Shown here: in pieces, positions 35,509-42,898 of the stretch
How the letters are laid out: each line of letters opens with the position of its first letter
Position numbering within the stretch: the first letter of the stretch is position 1
Translations under genes and position numbers: made by a program
NCBI RefSeq assembly: GCF_014268785.2
Contig: NZ_JABWRD020000004.1
Coordinates: 87,470 to 151,469 of the forward strand
Reading direction: 5' to 3'
From: Pseudomonas shirazensis
Lineage (GTDB): Bacteria > Pseudomonadota > Gammaproteobacteria > Pseudomonadales > Pseudomonadaceae
Length of the DNA: 64,000 nucleotides
The notes under the pieces: generated by a model
What the model was told of the DNA's origin: nothing
Databases searched by the model: none
Seen by the model: the letters and a program-made list of their open reading frames with translations, nothing else

Positions 35509-35934
35509 ATGAGAAGGAAATTGAGTATTGCCGCAGTATTCTCCCTAGCTCTGGTTGTAAGCCCGATCTTGCTGGCAGACCCCGGGAAAGGGAAAAGCCA
35601 CGACAAGGGAGGACAACACGCAAGCCAAGGTCATCAGGGCAACAGCAATGACTGGCATCAAGGGCCTTCCGTCGATTTGGGAGGGGTGCGAGTCATCCTC
35701 AATGACAATCGCAATTACTGGAATCCAGGCTCTTCCTTACCGCCAGGTATCCAGAAGAATCTGGCGCGCGGCAAGCCTCTCCCGCCAGGGATCGCGAAGA
35801 AGCTGGATAGCCGACTGATCGGACGACTTCCTCATTACGATGGTTATGAGTGGCAGCAAGCTGGAACTGATTTGCTGCTTGTGGCCATTACTTCAGGTGT
35901 CATCTATGAGGTACTACATAATGTTCTTGACTAA
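35509..35934 (+). CDS. RcnB/CigR-like membrane-associated protein
   Basis: A 141-residue protein. A signal peptide (MRRKLSIAAVFSLALVVSP) is followed by a Gly/His/Lys-rich stretch (GKGKSHDKGG), two LPPGI motifs and a C-terminal hydrophobic segment (LLLVAITSGVIYEVL). The LPPGI pattern is shared with the RcnB/CigR group, whose members include a periplasmic nickel/cobalt homeostasis protein and a Salmonella anti-virulence regulator. The dmeR-dmeF metal efflux pair starts about 350 bp downstream, which makes a metal role attractive but unproven. AAGGA lies 9 bp before the ATG. Confidence 0.75.
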   Translation: MRRKLSIAAVFSLALVVSPILLADPGKGKSHDKGGQHASQGHQGNSNDWHQGPSVDLGGVRVILNDNRNYWNPGSSLPPGIQKNLARGKPLPPGIAKKLDSRLIGRLPHYDGYEWQQAGTDLLLVAITSGVIYEVLHNVLD

Positions 35935-36282
35935 GTCCGCTAGCCTAAAAAGCCCATGAAATGGGTCTTGTGACAGGAAAAGCTTGAACCACCTGATGCC
36001 GAGAAAATGTTTAAGGGCTATCAGGGAGCGCTGTGGGGCACGGCTGAGACAGGCCCCGTAAAAGTCAGCTACGGGTCGGTTAGTGACCGCTGCTCGGATT
36101 AGCAATCCTTGTCCTTCCACACGTGGAGGACTTGGCATGCACATCATTGCTACCAGCAGCCGTCAGCCATGGAACAAAGGAAAGCTTGTCGGGAGAAAAC
36201 CCCACTCCGACTCAGTTCCCCACTTGCTCAGCCAGGGAATCAGGCGCATCATTTCAACAACTATAGGGTAGGGGGGTATGCT
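35935..36282. promoter_or_regulatory. Region upstream of dmeR
   Basis: A 348-bp gap. CCCAT/ATGGG at 35953-35965 forms a short hairpin followed by TCTTGT, possibly a weak terminator for the preceding gene. The 3' end carries the G-tract operator candidate. No coding region was recognised. Confidence 0.45.
36261..36282 (+). promoter_or_regulatory. G-tract operator candidate for DmeR
   Basis: CTATAGGGTAGGGGGGTATG immediately precedes the dmeR start. RcnR, FrmR and DmeR repressors bind G/C-tracts flanked by AT-rich inverted ends such as ATAG...TAT, which is what is seen. The G6 run at 36271-36276 may double as the ribosome-binding site. Confidence 0.6.
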
Positions 36283-36558
36283 ATGGCGCATACGCAAGCG
36301 GGAAAGGACGAGTTGCTTAAGCGTGTGAAACGCATTGCTGGCCAAGTCCAGGCAATCGAACGTGCCTTGGAGGGCGAAGCCGATTGTGCAAAGACTTTGC
36401 ACTTGGTGGCTGCGACCCGTGGGGCAATCAATGGGCTGCTCGACGAGATCATTGAAGACCATGCTCGCGAGCACGTTGCCAAACCGGGTCTGACCGATCA
36501 TGAACGGGCGCAGGGGGTAGAAGAACTCCTGGAAGCTATTCGCCGATACTCCAAGTGA
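36283..36558 (+). CDS. dmeR: RcnR/DmeR-type nickel/cobalt-sensing repressor
   Basis: A 91-residue all-helical protein of the CsoR/RcnR/FrmR family. The four metal ligands of RcnR are all present: H3, C35, H60 and H64 (DHAREH). H64 separates it from formaldehyde-sensing FrmR. It should bind Co(II) or Ni(II) and release DNA, allowing expression of the efflux gene 7 bp downstream. Longer in-frame upstream readings are not family-like. Confidence 0.9.
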   Translation: MAHTQAGKDELLKRVKRIAGQVQAIERALEGEADCAKTLHLVAATRGAINGLLDEIIEDHAREHVAKPGLTDHERAQGVEELLEAIRRYSK

Positions 36559-36565
36559 GAGAGAA

Positions 36566-37483
36566 ATGAGCACTACGGATTACATTCACAGCCACAGCTT
36601 CCTGGGTGCAGGGCACGATGACAATGCCAAGCGAACCTTGTGGGTTGTGGCCCTGACCATCGTGATGATGGTGGGTGAGATTTCTGCCGGATACATCACT
36701 GGATCAATGGCCCTGCTGGCCGATGGTTTCCACATGGCAACTCATGCAGGCGCATTGGGAATTGCAGCGGCAGCGTATGCTTTTGCCCGCAAGCATGCGG
36801 AAAACTCCGCTTACAGCTTCGGAACGGGCAAGGTGGGCGATCTAGGTGGCTTTGCTTCTGCGTTGATCCTCGGCCTGATCTCGTTGGGCATTGGTGTCGA
36901 ATCGGTGATCCGCTTTTTCGAACCGACGCAGGTGCAGTTCGGAATGGCGATACTGATCGCGGTGATTGGTCTGATCGTTAACATCGTCAGTGCGCTGCTT
37001 CTCGCGGGCGGCGGACATGCTCACGGACACGGTCACTCTCACGATCACCACGGGCACTCGCACGGCGAGGACAACAACCTGCGCTCTGCCTATGTGCATG
37101 TGCTCGCAGACGCGGTGACATCCGTCTTGGCCATTGTGGCGTTGTTGGCGGGCAAGTATCTCGGATGGGTATGGCTCGATCCGGTGATGGGTATCGTTGG
37201 TGCCGTCGTCATTGCGCGTTGGGCGTGGTCGCTGATGCGTGATACTGCATCGGTACTGCTGGACAAGACCGATAAACATGTCGCCGAGGAAATACGCGAA
37301 TTGCTGGATCAGTCCGGCAAGCTTCAGATCACAGACCTGCACGTATGGCGAGTCGGGCCGGAAGCGCGAGCGGCCATCGTGAGTGTCCATGGATCATCGG
37401 AGCTTTCCGCTGATGACGTGCGGGCCGCACTGAAGCCAGTACACGAGGTTACTCACCTCACCGTTGAGTACCGGGCAGCGTAA
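36566..37483 (+). CDS. dmeF: Cation diffusion facilitator, DmeF-type Co/Ni exporter
   Basis: A 305-residue CDF transporter. The N-terminus HSHSFLGAGHD is a DmeF signature, six transmembrane helices follow, and ALLADGFHMATHAGAL supplies the first Asp/His metal-site residues. A His-rich loop (HAHGHGHSHDHHGHSHGE) sits near residues 151-168, and HVLADAVTSVLA holds the second site. It exports cobalt and nickel by proton exchange. It is in an operon with the RcnR-like repressor (7 bp gap), the dmeRF arrangement known from rhizobia. Confidence 0.93.
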   Translation: MSTTDYIHSHSFLGAGHDDNAKRTLWVVALTIVMMVGEISAGYITGSMALLADGFHMATHAGALGIAAAAYAFARKHAENSAYSFGTGKVGDLGGFASALILGLISLGIGVESVIRFFEPTQVQFGMAILIAVIGLIVNIVSALLLAGGGHAHGHGHSHDHHGHSHGEDNNLRSAYVHVLADAVTSVLAIVALLAGKYLGWVWLDPVMGIVGAVVIARWAWSLMRDTASVLLDKTDKHVAEEIRELLDQSGKLQITDLHVWRVGPEARAAIVSVHGSSELSADDVRAALKPVHEVTHLTVEYRAA

Positions 37484-37891
37484 ATTCTCGCCGCTATCGA
37501 TCAGGAGTCCTGAGACGATTCCTCTTCTCCATGAATTTGGTACCCATGTGGCAAAAGACATTGAAAACCCCTGCGTGTCGCTGTGCCAATTGAGCAGCGA
37601 GATGTGCGTAAGTTGGTAAGCGTCTGGCGAAGTCACCTTGCCCTATCAATGGATGCCGTGCTGACCTATGCAAGAGTTTTCCCCGTAAGCTTACGGTGTG
37701 GGGATCGCTAAAGACCATATATCATGCCAAACGACAGTACGGGTACGATAAAGTCACCTACCCCATCCCAGCGATACCTGCCAGAGCTATGCAAGCTGAC
37801 TCCAGCAGACGCTTACTCACGAGCGGTCAGGTTCAAATATCGTTAGACACGGCCGTGTAACATCGCAAGTTCGGCAGAACAGGGAGTTGAT
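37484..37891. other. Intergenic region with an IS66 end fragment
   Basis: A 408-bp gap between dmeF and the flavoprotein gene. Positions 37616-37816 form an IS66-type remnant (listed separately). CCGTAAGCTTACGG at 37683-37696 is a 14-bp palindrome inside it. No gene was recognised. Confidence 0.6.
37616..37816 (+). mobile_element. Internally deleted IS66-type remnant (201 bp)
   Basis: The left end GTAAGCGTCTGGCGAAGTCA at 37616 and the right end (complement GTAAGCGTCTGCTGGAGTCA, ending at 37816) form an imperfect inverted repeat of about 26 bp. The GTAAGCGTCTGG end matches the right end of the IS66 element at 42898. Inside, ATCAATGGATGCCG near 37645 matches the extreme 3' end of tnpC at 42058-42071. 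It therefore looks like an IS66 element that lost almost all its interior. The flanking 8-mers differ, so no target duplication survives. Confidence 0.6.
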
Positions 37892-38959
37892 ATGGAAAAC
37901 CCAGACAAACGAATCGTTATTGTCGGTGCAGGAATCGTAGGCGCGTCTCTGGCTTACCACTTGGCAGGTAAAAACGCCAAAGTCACTTTGGTCGAGGCTG
38001 AAGATATAGCCTCTGGCGTGACTGGAAGCTCATTTGCATGGATCAACTCTTCACACCCCGAACCAGACCCCATTGCGCAACTGCGCGGTGCTGCAATCGG
38101 AGAATACCGCCGGCTCGAGGCGCAACTGCCTGATCTTAAGATTCGCTGGACGGGAGCCTTATCCTATAGCGCCAGGTCAAATGAAGTGCCGGCTTCAGGT
38201 CACCTGGCGTCGGCACATCTCGTGTCCAGATCGCAGATTCTAGACCTTGAGCCAAATCTCAAAAGTCCCCCTCAGTATGCCTTTTATGCGGCAGCAGAAG
38301 GGGCGCTGGACGCAGTGGCAGCAACCTTTGCGTTGGTCGCAGGTGCCCAGGAAAATGGGGCGGAAATTCTCACCCACGCGCGCGTGCTCGGCTTTACAAC
38401 CCAGGGCAAAAAGGTGACGGGGGTTGAAACCTCGATGGGCATCATTAATGCCGATATCGTCGTACTGGCGGCGGGTACAGGCATCACGAAGCTGACAAAT
38501 ATGCTTGGAGTATCCCTTCCTATAGAGGCTTCACCCGCCATTTTCATCCGTTACAAGTCACAACCCAACCTCGTACACACCTTGATTTCAAGCTCTGAAA
38601 TGGAAGTCAGGCAAAGTTCGGACGGTGCGTTGCTGGCGGCCGAGGATTACGTGGATGACTCATTGCAAAACCAGCCAGCAGCGGTAGCTCTACGAACGGC
38701 TAGAGCGATCCAGAACGAACTGCACGGGGTTGTTTCCATTGATCCGGAAATGGCCTGCATCGGCCTCAGGCCAATGCCTGAGGATGGCATCCCCATCATC
38801 GGTTATCTGTCAAAAACCGGCGGCGTATACGTTTGCGCCATGCACCCTGGCGTTACCTTGGCGGCAGTAGTGGGCCGTCTTGTCAGCGAGGAAATTATCG
38901 ACCACAGGGCCTCCTCTGCCCTTGCTCCCTGCCGGCCCGATCGATTTTTAGGAGAGTAG
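37892..38959 (+). CDS. FAD-dependent D-amino-acid-oxidase-like oxidoreductase
   Basis: A 355-residue DAO-family flavoprotein. VIVGAGIVGASLAYHLAG at the N-terminus binds FAD, and GSSFAWINSSHPEPDP and a C-terminal CAMHPGVTLAAVVGRLVSEE match the glycine/D-amino-acid oxidase group. The substrate is unknown. Codon use is less GC-biased than in the core genes and it adjoins IS66 debris, suggesting acquisition by transfer. GGGAG precedes the ATG. Confidence 0.87.
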   Translation: MENPDKRIVIVGAGIVGASLAYHLAGKNAKVTLVEAEDIASGVTGSSFAWINSSHPEPDPIAQLRGAAIGEYRRLEAQLPDLKIRWTGALSYSARSNEVPASGHLASAHLVSRSQILDLEPNLKSPPQYAFYAAAEGALDAVAATFALVAGAQENGAEILTHARVLGFTTQGKKVTGVETSMGIINADIVVLAAGTGITKLTNMLGVSLPIEASPAIFIRYKSQPNLVHTLISSSEMEVRQSSDGALLAAEDYVDDSLQNQPAAVALRTARAIQNELHGVVSIDPEMACIGLRPMPEDGIPIIGYLSKTGGVYVCAMHPGVTLAAVVGRLVSEEIIDHRASSALAPCRPDRFLGE

Positions 38960-39256
38960 GAGGGCTGATCGTGGATCAGTGCTCTTATTATTCAAGTGTC
39001 AGCCTAGTGCGGCAGCAACATGAGTCGAACAATATTGAATCTGCTCAAACTCAAGAGACCGATATGATCCGCCCAGCCAAGGCAAACGATGAACCCGAGA
39101 TCAGAGGTAAGCGGGCGGTGAACACAACTTGCTTTTTATCGTCGTGAGTTGCGGCTCCAGGGATAGGCAAGCAGACCTCTCTTCAGGCACGGCAAAATGG
39201 CTTAAGATCATCGAAGACTGTAATGGAACATCTTGACTAAAAGGACGCGACATTTT
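38960..39256. other. Gap holding a GNAT fragment and an IS66-type end
   Basis: A 297-bp stretch. It contains a 14-residue acetyltransferase start (39064-39106) that is cut by an IS66-like terminus at 39107. Nothing else was recognised. Confidence 0.5.
39064..39106 (+). pseudogene. Truncated GNAT acetyltransferase start
   Basis: ATG at 39064 opens MIRPAKANDEPEIR, the canonical beginning of GNAT acetyltransferases (MIRPA-x-x-x-D-x-x-x-I-R). The similarity stops exactly where GTAAGCGGGCGGTGAACACA, an IS66-type end, begins at 39107. It is best read as a gene interrupted by an insertion, leaving only its first codons. The fragment is short, so confidence is moderate. Confidence 0.5.
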
Positions 39257-39622
39257 ATGGAAATCCGTCTTGCTCAAATCAGGGAGCGTTTGAACAATCG
39301 CCGATTTACGGTAGCGGGTAACGCCCACGGGCTATCCGGTGCCGGCACAGTATTTCACTACCACGTCGAAGAAGATTCCGTTTGGGGTACTTACCAAGGT
39401 GGCCGGATCCGCATGGGTCATCAAGTCGGACGCGTGACTAGCCCCGATACCATTGAGCTTCTTTATCATTGCTTAACTACGGATGGTGAAATTCTTGCTG
39501 GCTGGTCTCGTGGCACGGTAGGCATCGATCACGGAGGACGTACCACTCTGATGTTCGTATGGGGTTGGTTGTCGGGCGCGACTGGAGGTGGGGAGTCTAG
39601 CTACGTTGAGCTTGCCGCGTAG
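39257..39622 (+). CDS. Small beta-rich protein of unknown function (possible IS66 cargo)
   Basis: A 121-residue protein starting at MEIRLAQIRERLNN. GTVFHYHVEEDSVWGTYQGG and RMGHQVGRV, then a Trp-rich C-terminal part (MFVWGWLSGAT), resemble a family of about 110-residue lipocalin-like proteins. Databases often label that family 'N-acetylglutamate synthase' without support; I assign no function. It lies between an IS66 terminus (39107) and a tnpC fragment, so it may be a passenger gene. Confidence 0.75.
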   Translation: MEIRLAQIRERLNNRRFTVAGNAHGLSGAGTVFHYHVEEDSVWGTYQGGRIRMGHQVGRVTSPDTIELLYHCLTTDGEILAGWSRGTVGIDHGGRTTLMFVWGWLSGATGGGESSYVELAA

Positions 39623-39638
39623 CGGTTAAGCTTTTTGA

Positions 39639-39737
39639 TTACGCTCGCGTCCCTCTGTGCGGTAGCAACTCGGAAATCTCACTGGCCTGCTGCGTCGGCA
39701 GGCGCGTGAGGACGTCCTTCAAATGTAAGTTGCGGTC
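39639..39737 (-). pseudogene. C-terminal fragment of an IS66 TnpC transposase
   Basis: Minus-strand reading gives LKDVLTRLPTQQASEI, then SELLPHR, ending at a TAA complement at 39639-39641. The intact copy nearby ends LKDVLTRLPTQKASEI, then EHLLPHQW. The match begins around 39725 and is in the opposite orientation to the IS66 element starting at 39753, so it is a remnant of a different copy. Confidence 0.75.
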
Positions 39738-39744
39738 GCACCAA

Positions 39745-39752
39745 AGATGAAA
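39745..39752. repeat. Left 8-bp target-site duplication of the IS66 element
   Basis: AGATGAAA directly abuts the left end at 39753 and is repeated exactly after the right end at 42899-42906. IS66-family elements generate 8-bp duplications. Confidence 0.92.
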
Positions 39753-39851
39753 GTAAGCGGCCAGCAAACACACCTTCAAAAATCCAGAATTAAGGGCAAT
39801 GGTGTCCGCCTATTTTAAGCGGACGCGATCACCCTTATCGCTAGGATTTCC

Positions 39852-40169
39852 ATGCGCCAACGAAGCTCTTACCCCAAACCCTTTAAAGCCCAGGTCGTTC
39901 AGGAATGTCTGCAACCCGGCGCCTCAGTTTCCAGCGTTGCCATCAGCCACGGCATCAATGCCAACGTAATTCGCAAGTGGTTGCCGATTTACCGCGATAA
40001 ACCCGTCGCGCCACTTCCCGCGTTTGTGCCGCTGCAACCGATGCCTAAACGGCACGCTGATGAAGCAGTAATTATCGCATTGCCGCTGGGCGAAAAATCT
40101 ATCACGGTCAAATGGCCCATCTCCGACCCGGACGGCTGCGCACGCTTCATTCGCAGCCTCTCGCAATGA
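39852..40169 (+). CDS. tnpA: IS66 accessory protein TnpA
   Basis: A 105-residue helix-turn-helix protein: YPKPFKAQVVQECLQPG, then VSSVAISHGINANVIRKWL, typical of the OrfA/TnpA of IS66. It is required for transposition with TnpB and TnpC but its exact role is unclear. The stop overlaps the tnpB start in ATGA. Inverted GTCCGC/GCGGAC sequences at 39804-39824 upstream may be part of the promoter. Confidence 0.93.
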   Translation: MRQRSSYPKPFKAQVVQECLQPGASVSSVAISHGINANVIRKWLPIYRDKPVAPLPAFVPLQPMPKRHADEAVIIALPLGEKSITVKWPISDPDGCARFIRSLSQ

Positions 40170-40501
40170 TACGCATCGACGCCATCTGGCTCTCGACCGC
40201 GCCCATGGACATGCGCGCTGGCACCGAGACTGCGCTGGCCCGCGTGGTGGCGGTGTTCGGTGCGGCAAAGCCGCACAGCGCTTATCTGTTTGCCAACCGC
40301 CGCGCCAACCGGATGAAGGTGCTGGTGCATGATGGCGTGGGCATCTGGCTTGCCGCACGCCGGTTGAACCAAGGCAAGTTTCACTGGCCTGGCACTCATC
40401 GCGGCCTGGAAGTCGAACTCGACGCTGAACAACTGCACGCGCTGGTGCTCGGTTTGCCATGGCAGCGTGTAGGTGTGAACGGCGTGATTACGGTAGTTTA
40501 G
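40166..40501 (+). CDS. tnpB: IS66 accessory protein TnpB
   Basis: A 111-residue protein starting at MIRIDAIWLSTAPMDMRAG, with HSAYLFANRRANRMKVLVHD and GVGIWLAARRLNQGKF, the conserved IS66 Orf2 pattern. Start and stop are coupled with tnpA by an ATGA overlap. It appears intact. Confidence 0.95.
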   Translation: MIRIDAIWLSTAPMDMRAGTETALARVVAVFGAAKPHSAYLFANRRANRMKVLVHDGVGIWLAARRLNQGKFHWPGTHRGLEVELDAEQLHALVLGLPWQRVGVNGVITVV

Positions 40502-40550
40502 TCCTGCCTTTGAGCTGTGTCGGATGAGTTGCTTTGGTAAAATCCACGGC

Positions 40551-42076
40551 ATGACTTCCTTGTCCAATCTCGACCAAATGACACCCGACCAACTGCGCGC
40601 ACTCGCTGCGCAGTTGCTGTCGAAGGTCGACACCATGGGTCGAAAGATCCATCGTGACGAGACGATCATCGAACAGCTCTCTCACGAAATTGCCATCCTC
40701 AAACGCCACAAGTTCGCCAAACGCAGCGAGCAGATCAGCCCAGCTCAAGGCAGTTTGCTGGATGACCTGCTCAACACCGACCTTGAGGTCATCGAGGCAG
40801 AACTGGACGCGCTTCGTCCTGCCCCGACGCCAGACTAAACCCGCCAAAAGCCCAAGCGCGCGCCGCTGCCGCCGCAGTTCCCACGCACCGTCATTCGTCA
40901 CGATCCAGAGAACACCCAGTGCGCTTGCGGCTGCCAGCTTCAGCGCATCGGCGAAGACGTCAGCGAAAAGCTGGATTACACACCGGGCGTGTTCACCGTT
41001 GAGCAGCATGTACGTGGCAAGTGGGCCTGCCGCCAGTGCGAAACGCTGATCCAAGCGCCGGTGCCCGCCCAAGTCATCGACAAGGGCATTCCTACTGCCG
41101 GTCTGCTGGCCCATGTGATGGTGGCCAAGTTCTCCGACCATTTACCGCTGTACCGGCAGGAAAAGATCTTTGGCCGTGCAGGCCTGGCGATCCCGCGCTC
41201 AACACTGGCTCAGTGGGTGGCCAAACTGGCGTGCAACTCCAGCCACTGGTGGATGCACTGCGGGAAGTCGTACTCGTCCAGCGAGTCGTGCATGCCGATG
41301 AAACGCCGGTGCAGATGCTGGCCCCCGGCGAGAAGAAAACGCACCGAGCGTATGTCTGGGCTTATTGCACCACGCCGTTCTCGGTACTGAAGGCGGTGGT
41401 CTACGACTTGAGCCCCAGCCGTGCTGGCGAACATGCACGTAACTTCCTTGGCACGTGGAACGGCAAGCTGGTCTGCGATGACTTCGCGGGCTACAAGGCC
41501 AGCTTCGAGCTGGGCATCACCGAAATCGGCTGCATGGCCCACGCTCGCCGCAAGTTCTTTGATCTGCATGTGGCAAACAAAAGCCAGTTGGCCGAACAGG
41601 CACTGCACTCAATCGGCGGCCTGTACGAGATCGAGCGGCAAGCCAAAGAAATGAACGATGAAGACCGCCGGCGATTACGTCAGGAAATAGCGGTTCCCGT
41701 CGCAGCAAAGTTGCATGAATGGATGCTGGCTCAACGCGAGCTTGTGCCAGAAGGCTCGGCGATGGCCAAGGCCTTGGACTACAGCCTGAAACGCTGGGTA
41801 GCGCTGACGCGCTACCTGGGTGATGGTGCCGTGCCCATCGACAACAACCCTGTCGAGAACACGATCAGGCCTTGGGCGCTTGGGCGCTCCAATTGGTTGT
41901 TCGCCGGGTCTCTGCGCAGCGGCAAACGAGCGGCCGCGATCATGAGTTTGATCCAGTCGGCACGCATGAATGGGCATGATCCGTATGCTTATCTCAAAGA
42001 TGTGCTGACGCGGTTGCCGACACAGAAAGCCAGTGAGATTGAGCATCTGCTGCCGCATCAATGGATGCCGGACTGA
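40551..42076 (+). pseudogene. tnpC: IS66 transposase TnpC, inactivated by a stop codon and a frameshift
   Basis: The coding region starts at MTSLSNLDQMTPDQL with an N-terminal coiled coil and zinc-finger-like part (CGCQL; WACRQCETL). A TAA at 40836-40838 interrupts the frame after RPAPTPD; the same frame then continues with KPKRAPLPPQFPRTVIRH. A second lesion, loss of one G in GTGGGCC around 41218-41221, shifts the frame after STLAQWV; GVQLQPLVDALRE resumes in the next frame. The DDE residues (HADETPV, CDDFAGY, NPVENTIRP) are still encoded downstream. It is non-functional unless rescued by readthrough and frameshifting. Confidence 0.9.
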
Positions 42077-42081
42077 CTTAC

Positions 42082-42603
42082 TCAGCCTGAGTTTGGCAGC
42101 CTGCTTGTCGCCCGCGTGACGTCCATTAGCTCTTCACTGGCCAACTGTTTCCGCATCGGTGTACAAGCCAGCTCAAGACCGGAAGGCGAGGTATAGATAG
42201 CTTGATTATCTCCGTGATAGCCACACCGACGGTAGAACGCGGTTGCGTTAGGGGTAGCATCTAAATGTATATCGATGATTCCGGTTTTAAAGGCCAGTCG
42301 CTCAAGGTATAGGAGCATTGCCTTGCCAATCCCCTGTCCCATGAATGCAGGCAAAACGAAAATAGCGCCTATCTCTCCAGACTGGAAATCAATCAGACCT
42401 GTTGCGACCGGTGTCTCGCCCAACCAGGCAACGTGGTACTCCTTTTCCACCCAAGCTCGATATCGGTCTGTGAGCGGCACATCAGTCCACGCCATTACTT
42501 GCTCAGCGGTATAGACGGTAATGCATTGATGCCGGATCGCCTGGAGGCGTATATCAAACGCGGCCTCGGCGTCAGCACGTTTGGCTGGGCGGATCAACAG
42601 CAT
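42082..42603 (-). CDS. GNAT family N-acetyltransferase (IS66 passenger)
   Basis: A 173-residue acetyltransferase starting at MLLIRPAKRADAEAA, preceded by AAGGAGAG. The acetyl-CoA loop is GAIFVLPAFMGQGIGKAMLL near residue 85, and the C-terminal HLDATPNATAFYRRCGYHG is typical of this fold. The substrate is unknown (small molecule, toxin or antibiotic are options). It lies tail-to-tail with tnpC, 5 bp from its stop, inside the IS66 ends. The upstream leader contains a 20-codon reading frame and alternative hairpins. Confidence 0.88.
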   Translation of the reverse strand: MLLIRPAKRADAEAAFDIRLQAIRHQCITVYTAEQVMAWTDVPLTDRYRAWVEKEYHVAWLGETPVATGLIDFQSGEIGAIFVLPAFMGQGIGKAMLLYLERLAFKTGIIDIHLDATPNATAFYRRCGYHGDNQAIYTSPSGLELACTPMRKQLASEELMDVTRATSRLPNSG

Positions 42604-42630
42604 CTTCACTCTCCTTGTCATCAATGATTT

Positions 42631-42672
42631 GGAAGGGGAATGAAAAAGCCCCTTCCATTTCTGGCGGGGCTT
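42631..42672 (-). promoter_or_regulatory. Attenuator-like alternative hairpins ahead of the GNAT gene
   Basis: Read on the minus strand, AAGCCCC (42672-42666) can pair with GGGGCTT (42652-42646), followed by TTT, forming an intrinsic terminator. GGAAGGGG (42656-42649) can alternatively pair with CCCCTTCC (42638-42631). The two structures share the middle arm and exclude each other. The GNAT start lies 28 bp downstream. Confidence 0.65.
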
Positions 42673-42706
42673 CTGGTCAATGCTTCTGCTCTAAGCGCGC
42701 ATCGCC

Positions 42707-42769
42707 CTATGGCCCGCCAAAGGCAGCCATCAAGGGGCGCATCATGCTAACGAGATTTGTGGGGGGCAT
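42707..42769 (-). CDS. Candidate 20-residue leader peptide
   Basis: MPPTNLVSMMRPLMAAFGGP is encoded upstream of the attenuator-like hairpins and the GNAT gene, all on the minus strand. Its codons 17-19 (42713-42719, RNA sequence TGGCGGG) are complementary to the first terminator arm (CCCGCCA at 42668-42662). That lets translation of the leader influence the hairpins. No strong ribosome-binding site was seen, so expression is uncertain. Confidence 0.45.
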   Translation of the reverse strand: MPPTNLVSMMRPLMAAFGGP

Positions 42770-42876
42770 TGACTGATAATCTGGAAATTTGAGCACTGTG
42801 TCAATAACCGAAAATGCAAACTGGCGAGTCGCTCTTTCGTGAAATCTGATCGTATTTAGACCATTTGCTTTGTCCA

Positions 42877-42898
42877 GACGACTTCACCAGACGCTTAC
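42877..42898 (-). repeat. Right terminal inverted repeat of the IS66 element
   Basis: The complement reads GTAAGCGTCTGGTGAAGTCG at the outer edge. It matches the left end (39753) in the GTAAGCG core and with mainly transition differences after it. It is also nearly identical to the left end of the remnant at 37616. Confidence 0.85.

Larger units (their letters stand above)
39107..39752 (-). mobile_element. Truncated IS66-type relic carrying a cargo gene
   Basis: At 39107 an end GTAAGCGGGCGGTGAACACA matches about 19 of 25 bases with the left end of the intact element (39753). At 39639-39737 on the minus strand lies a tnpC C-terminal fragment. A plus-strand gene (39257-39622) sits between them, tail-to-tail with tnpC. 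This is a minus-oriented IS66 relic whose other end is not seen; the newer IS66 insertion begins at 39753. Boundaries other than 39107 are inferred. Confidence 0.5.
39753..42898 (+). mobile_element. IS66-family element (3,146 bp) with passenger acetyltransferase
   Basis: The left end GTAAGCGGCCAGCAAACACA (39753) and right end (complement GTAAGCGTCTGGTGAAGTCG, finishing at 42898) share the family GTAAGCG terminus. Perfect 8-bp duplications AGATGAAA flank them. It encodes tnpA, tnpB and a broken tnpC on the plus strand, then a convergent GNAT gene with its leader before the right end. It is longer than a typical 2.5-2.7 kb IS66 because of this cargo. Because tnpC is inactivated, present movement would need transposase from another copy. 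Confidence 0.88.

Noticed and set aside
37683..37696. 14-bp palindrome CCGTAAGCTTACGG
   Set aside because: It lies inside the IS66-derived remnant and has no adjacent gene start to regulate.
39725..39732. GTAAGTTG also occurs just before the 37616 IS66-type end, hinting at a 2.1-kb composite
   Set aside because: No terminal repeat precedes 39725, so the octamer match is probably chance.
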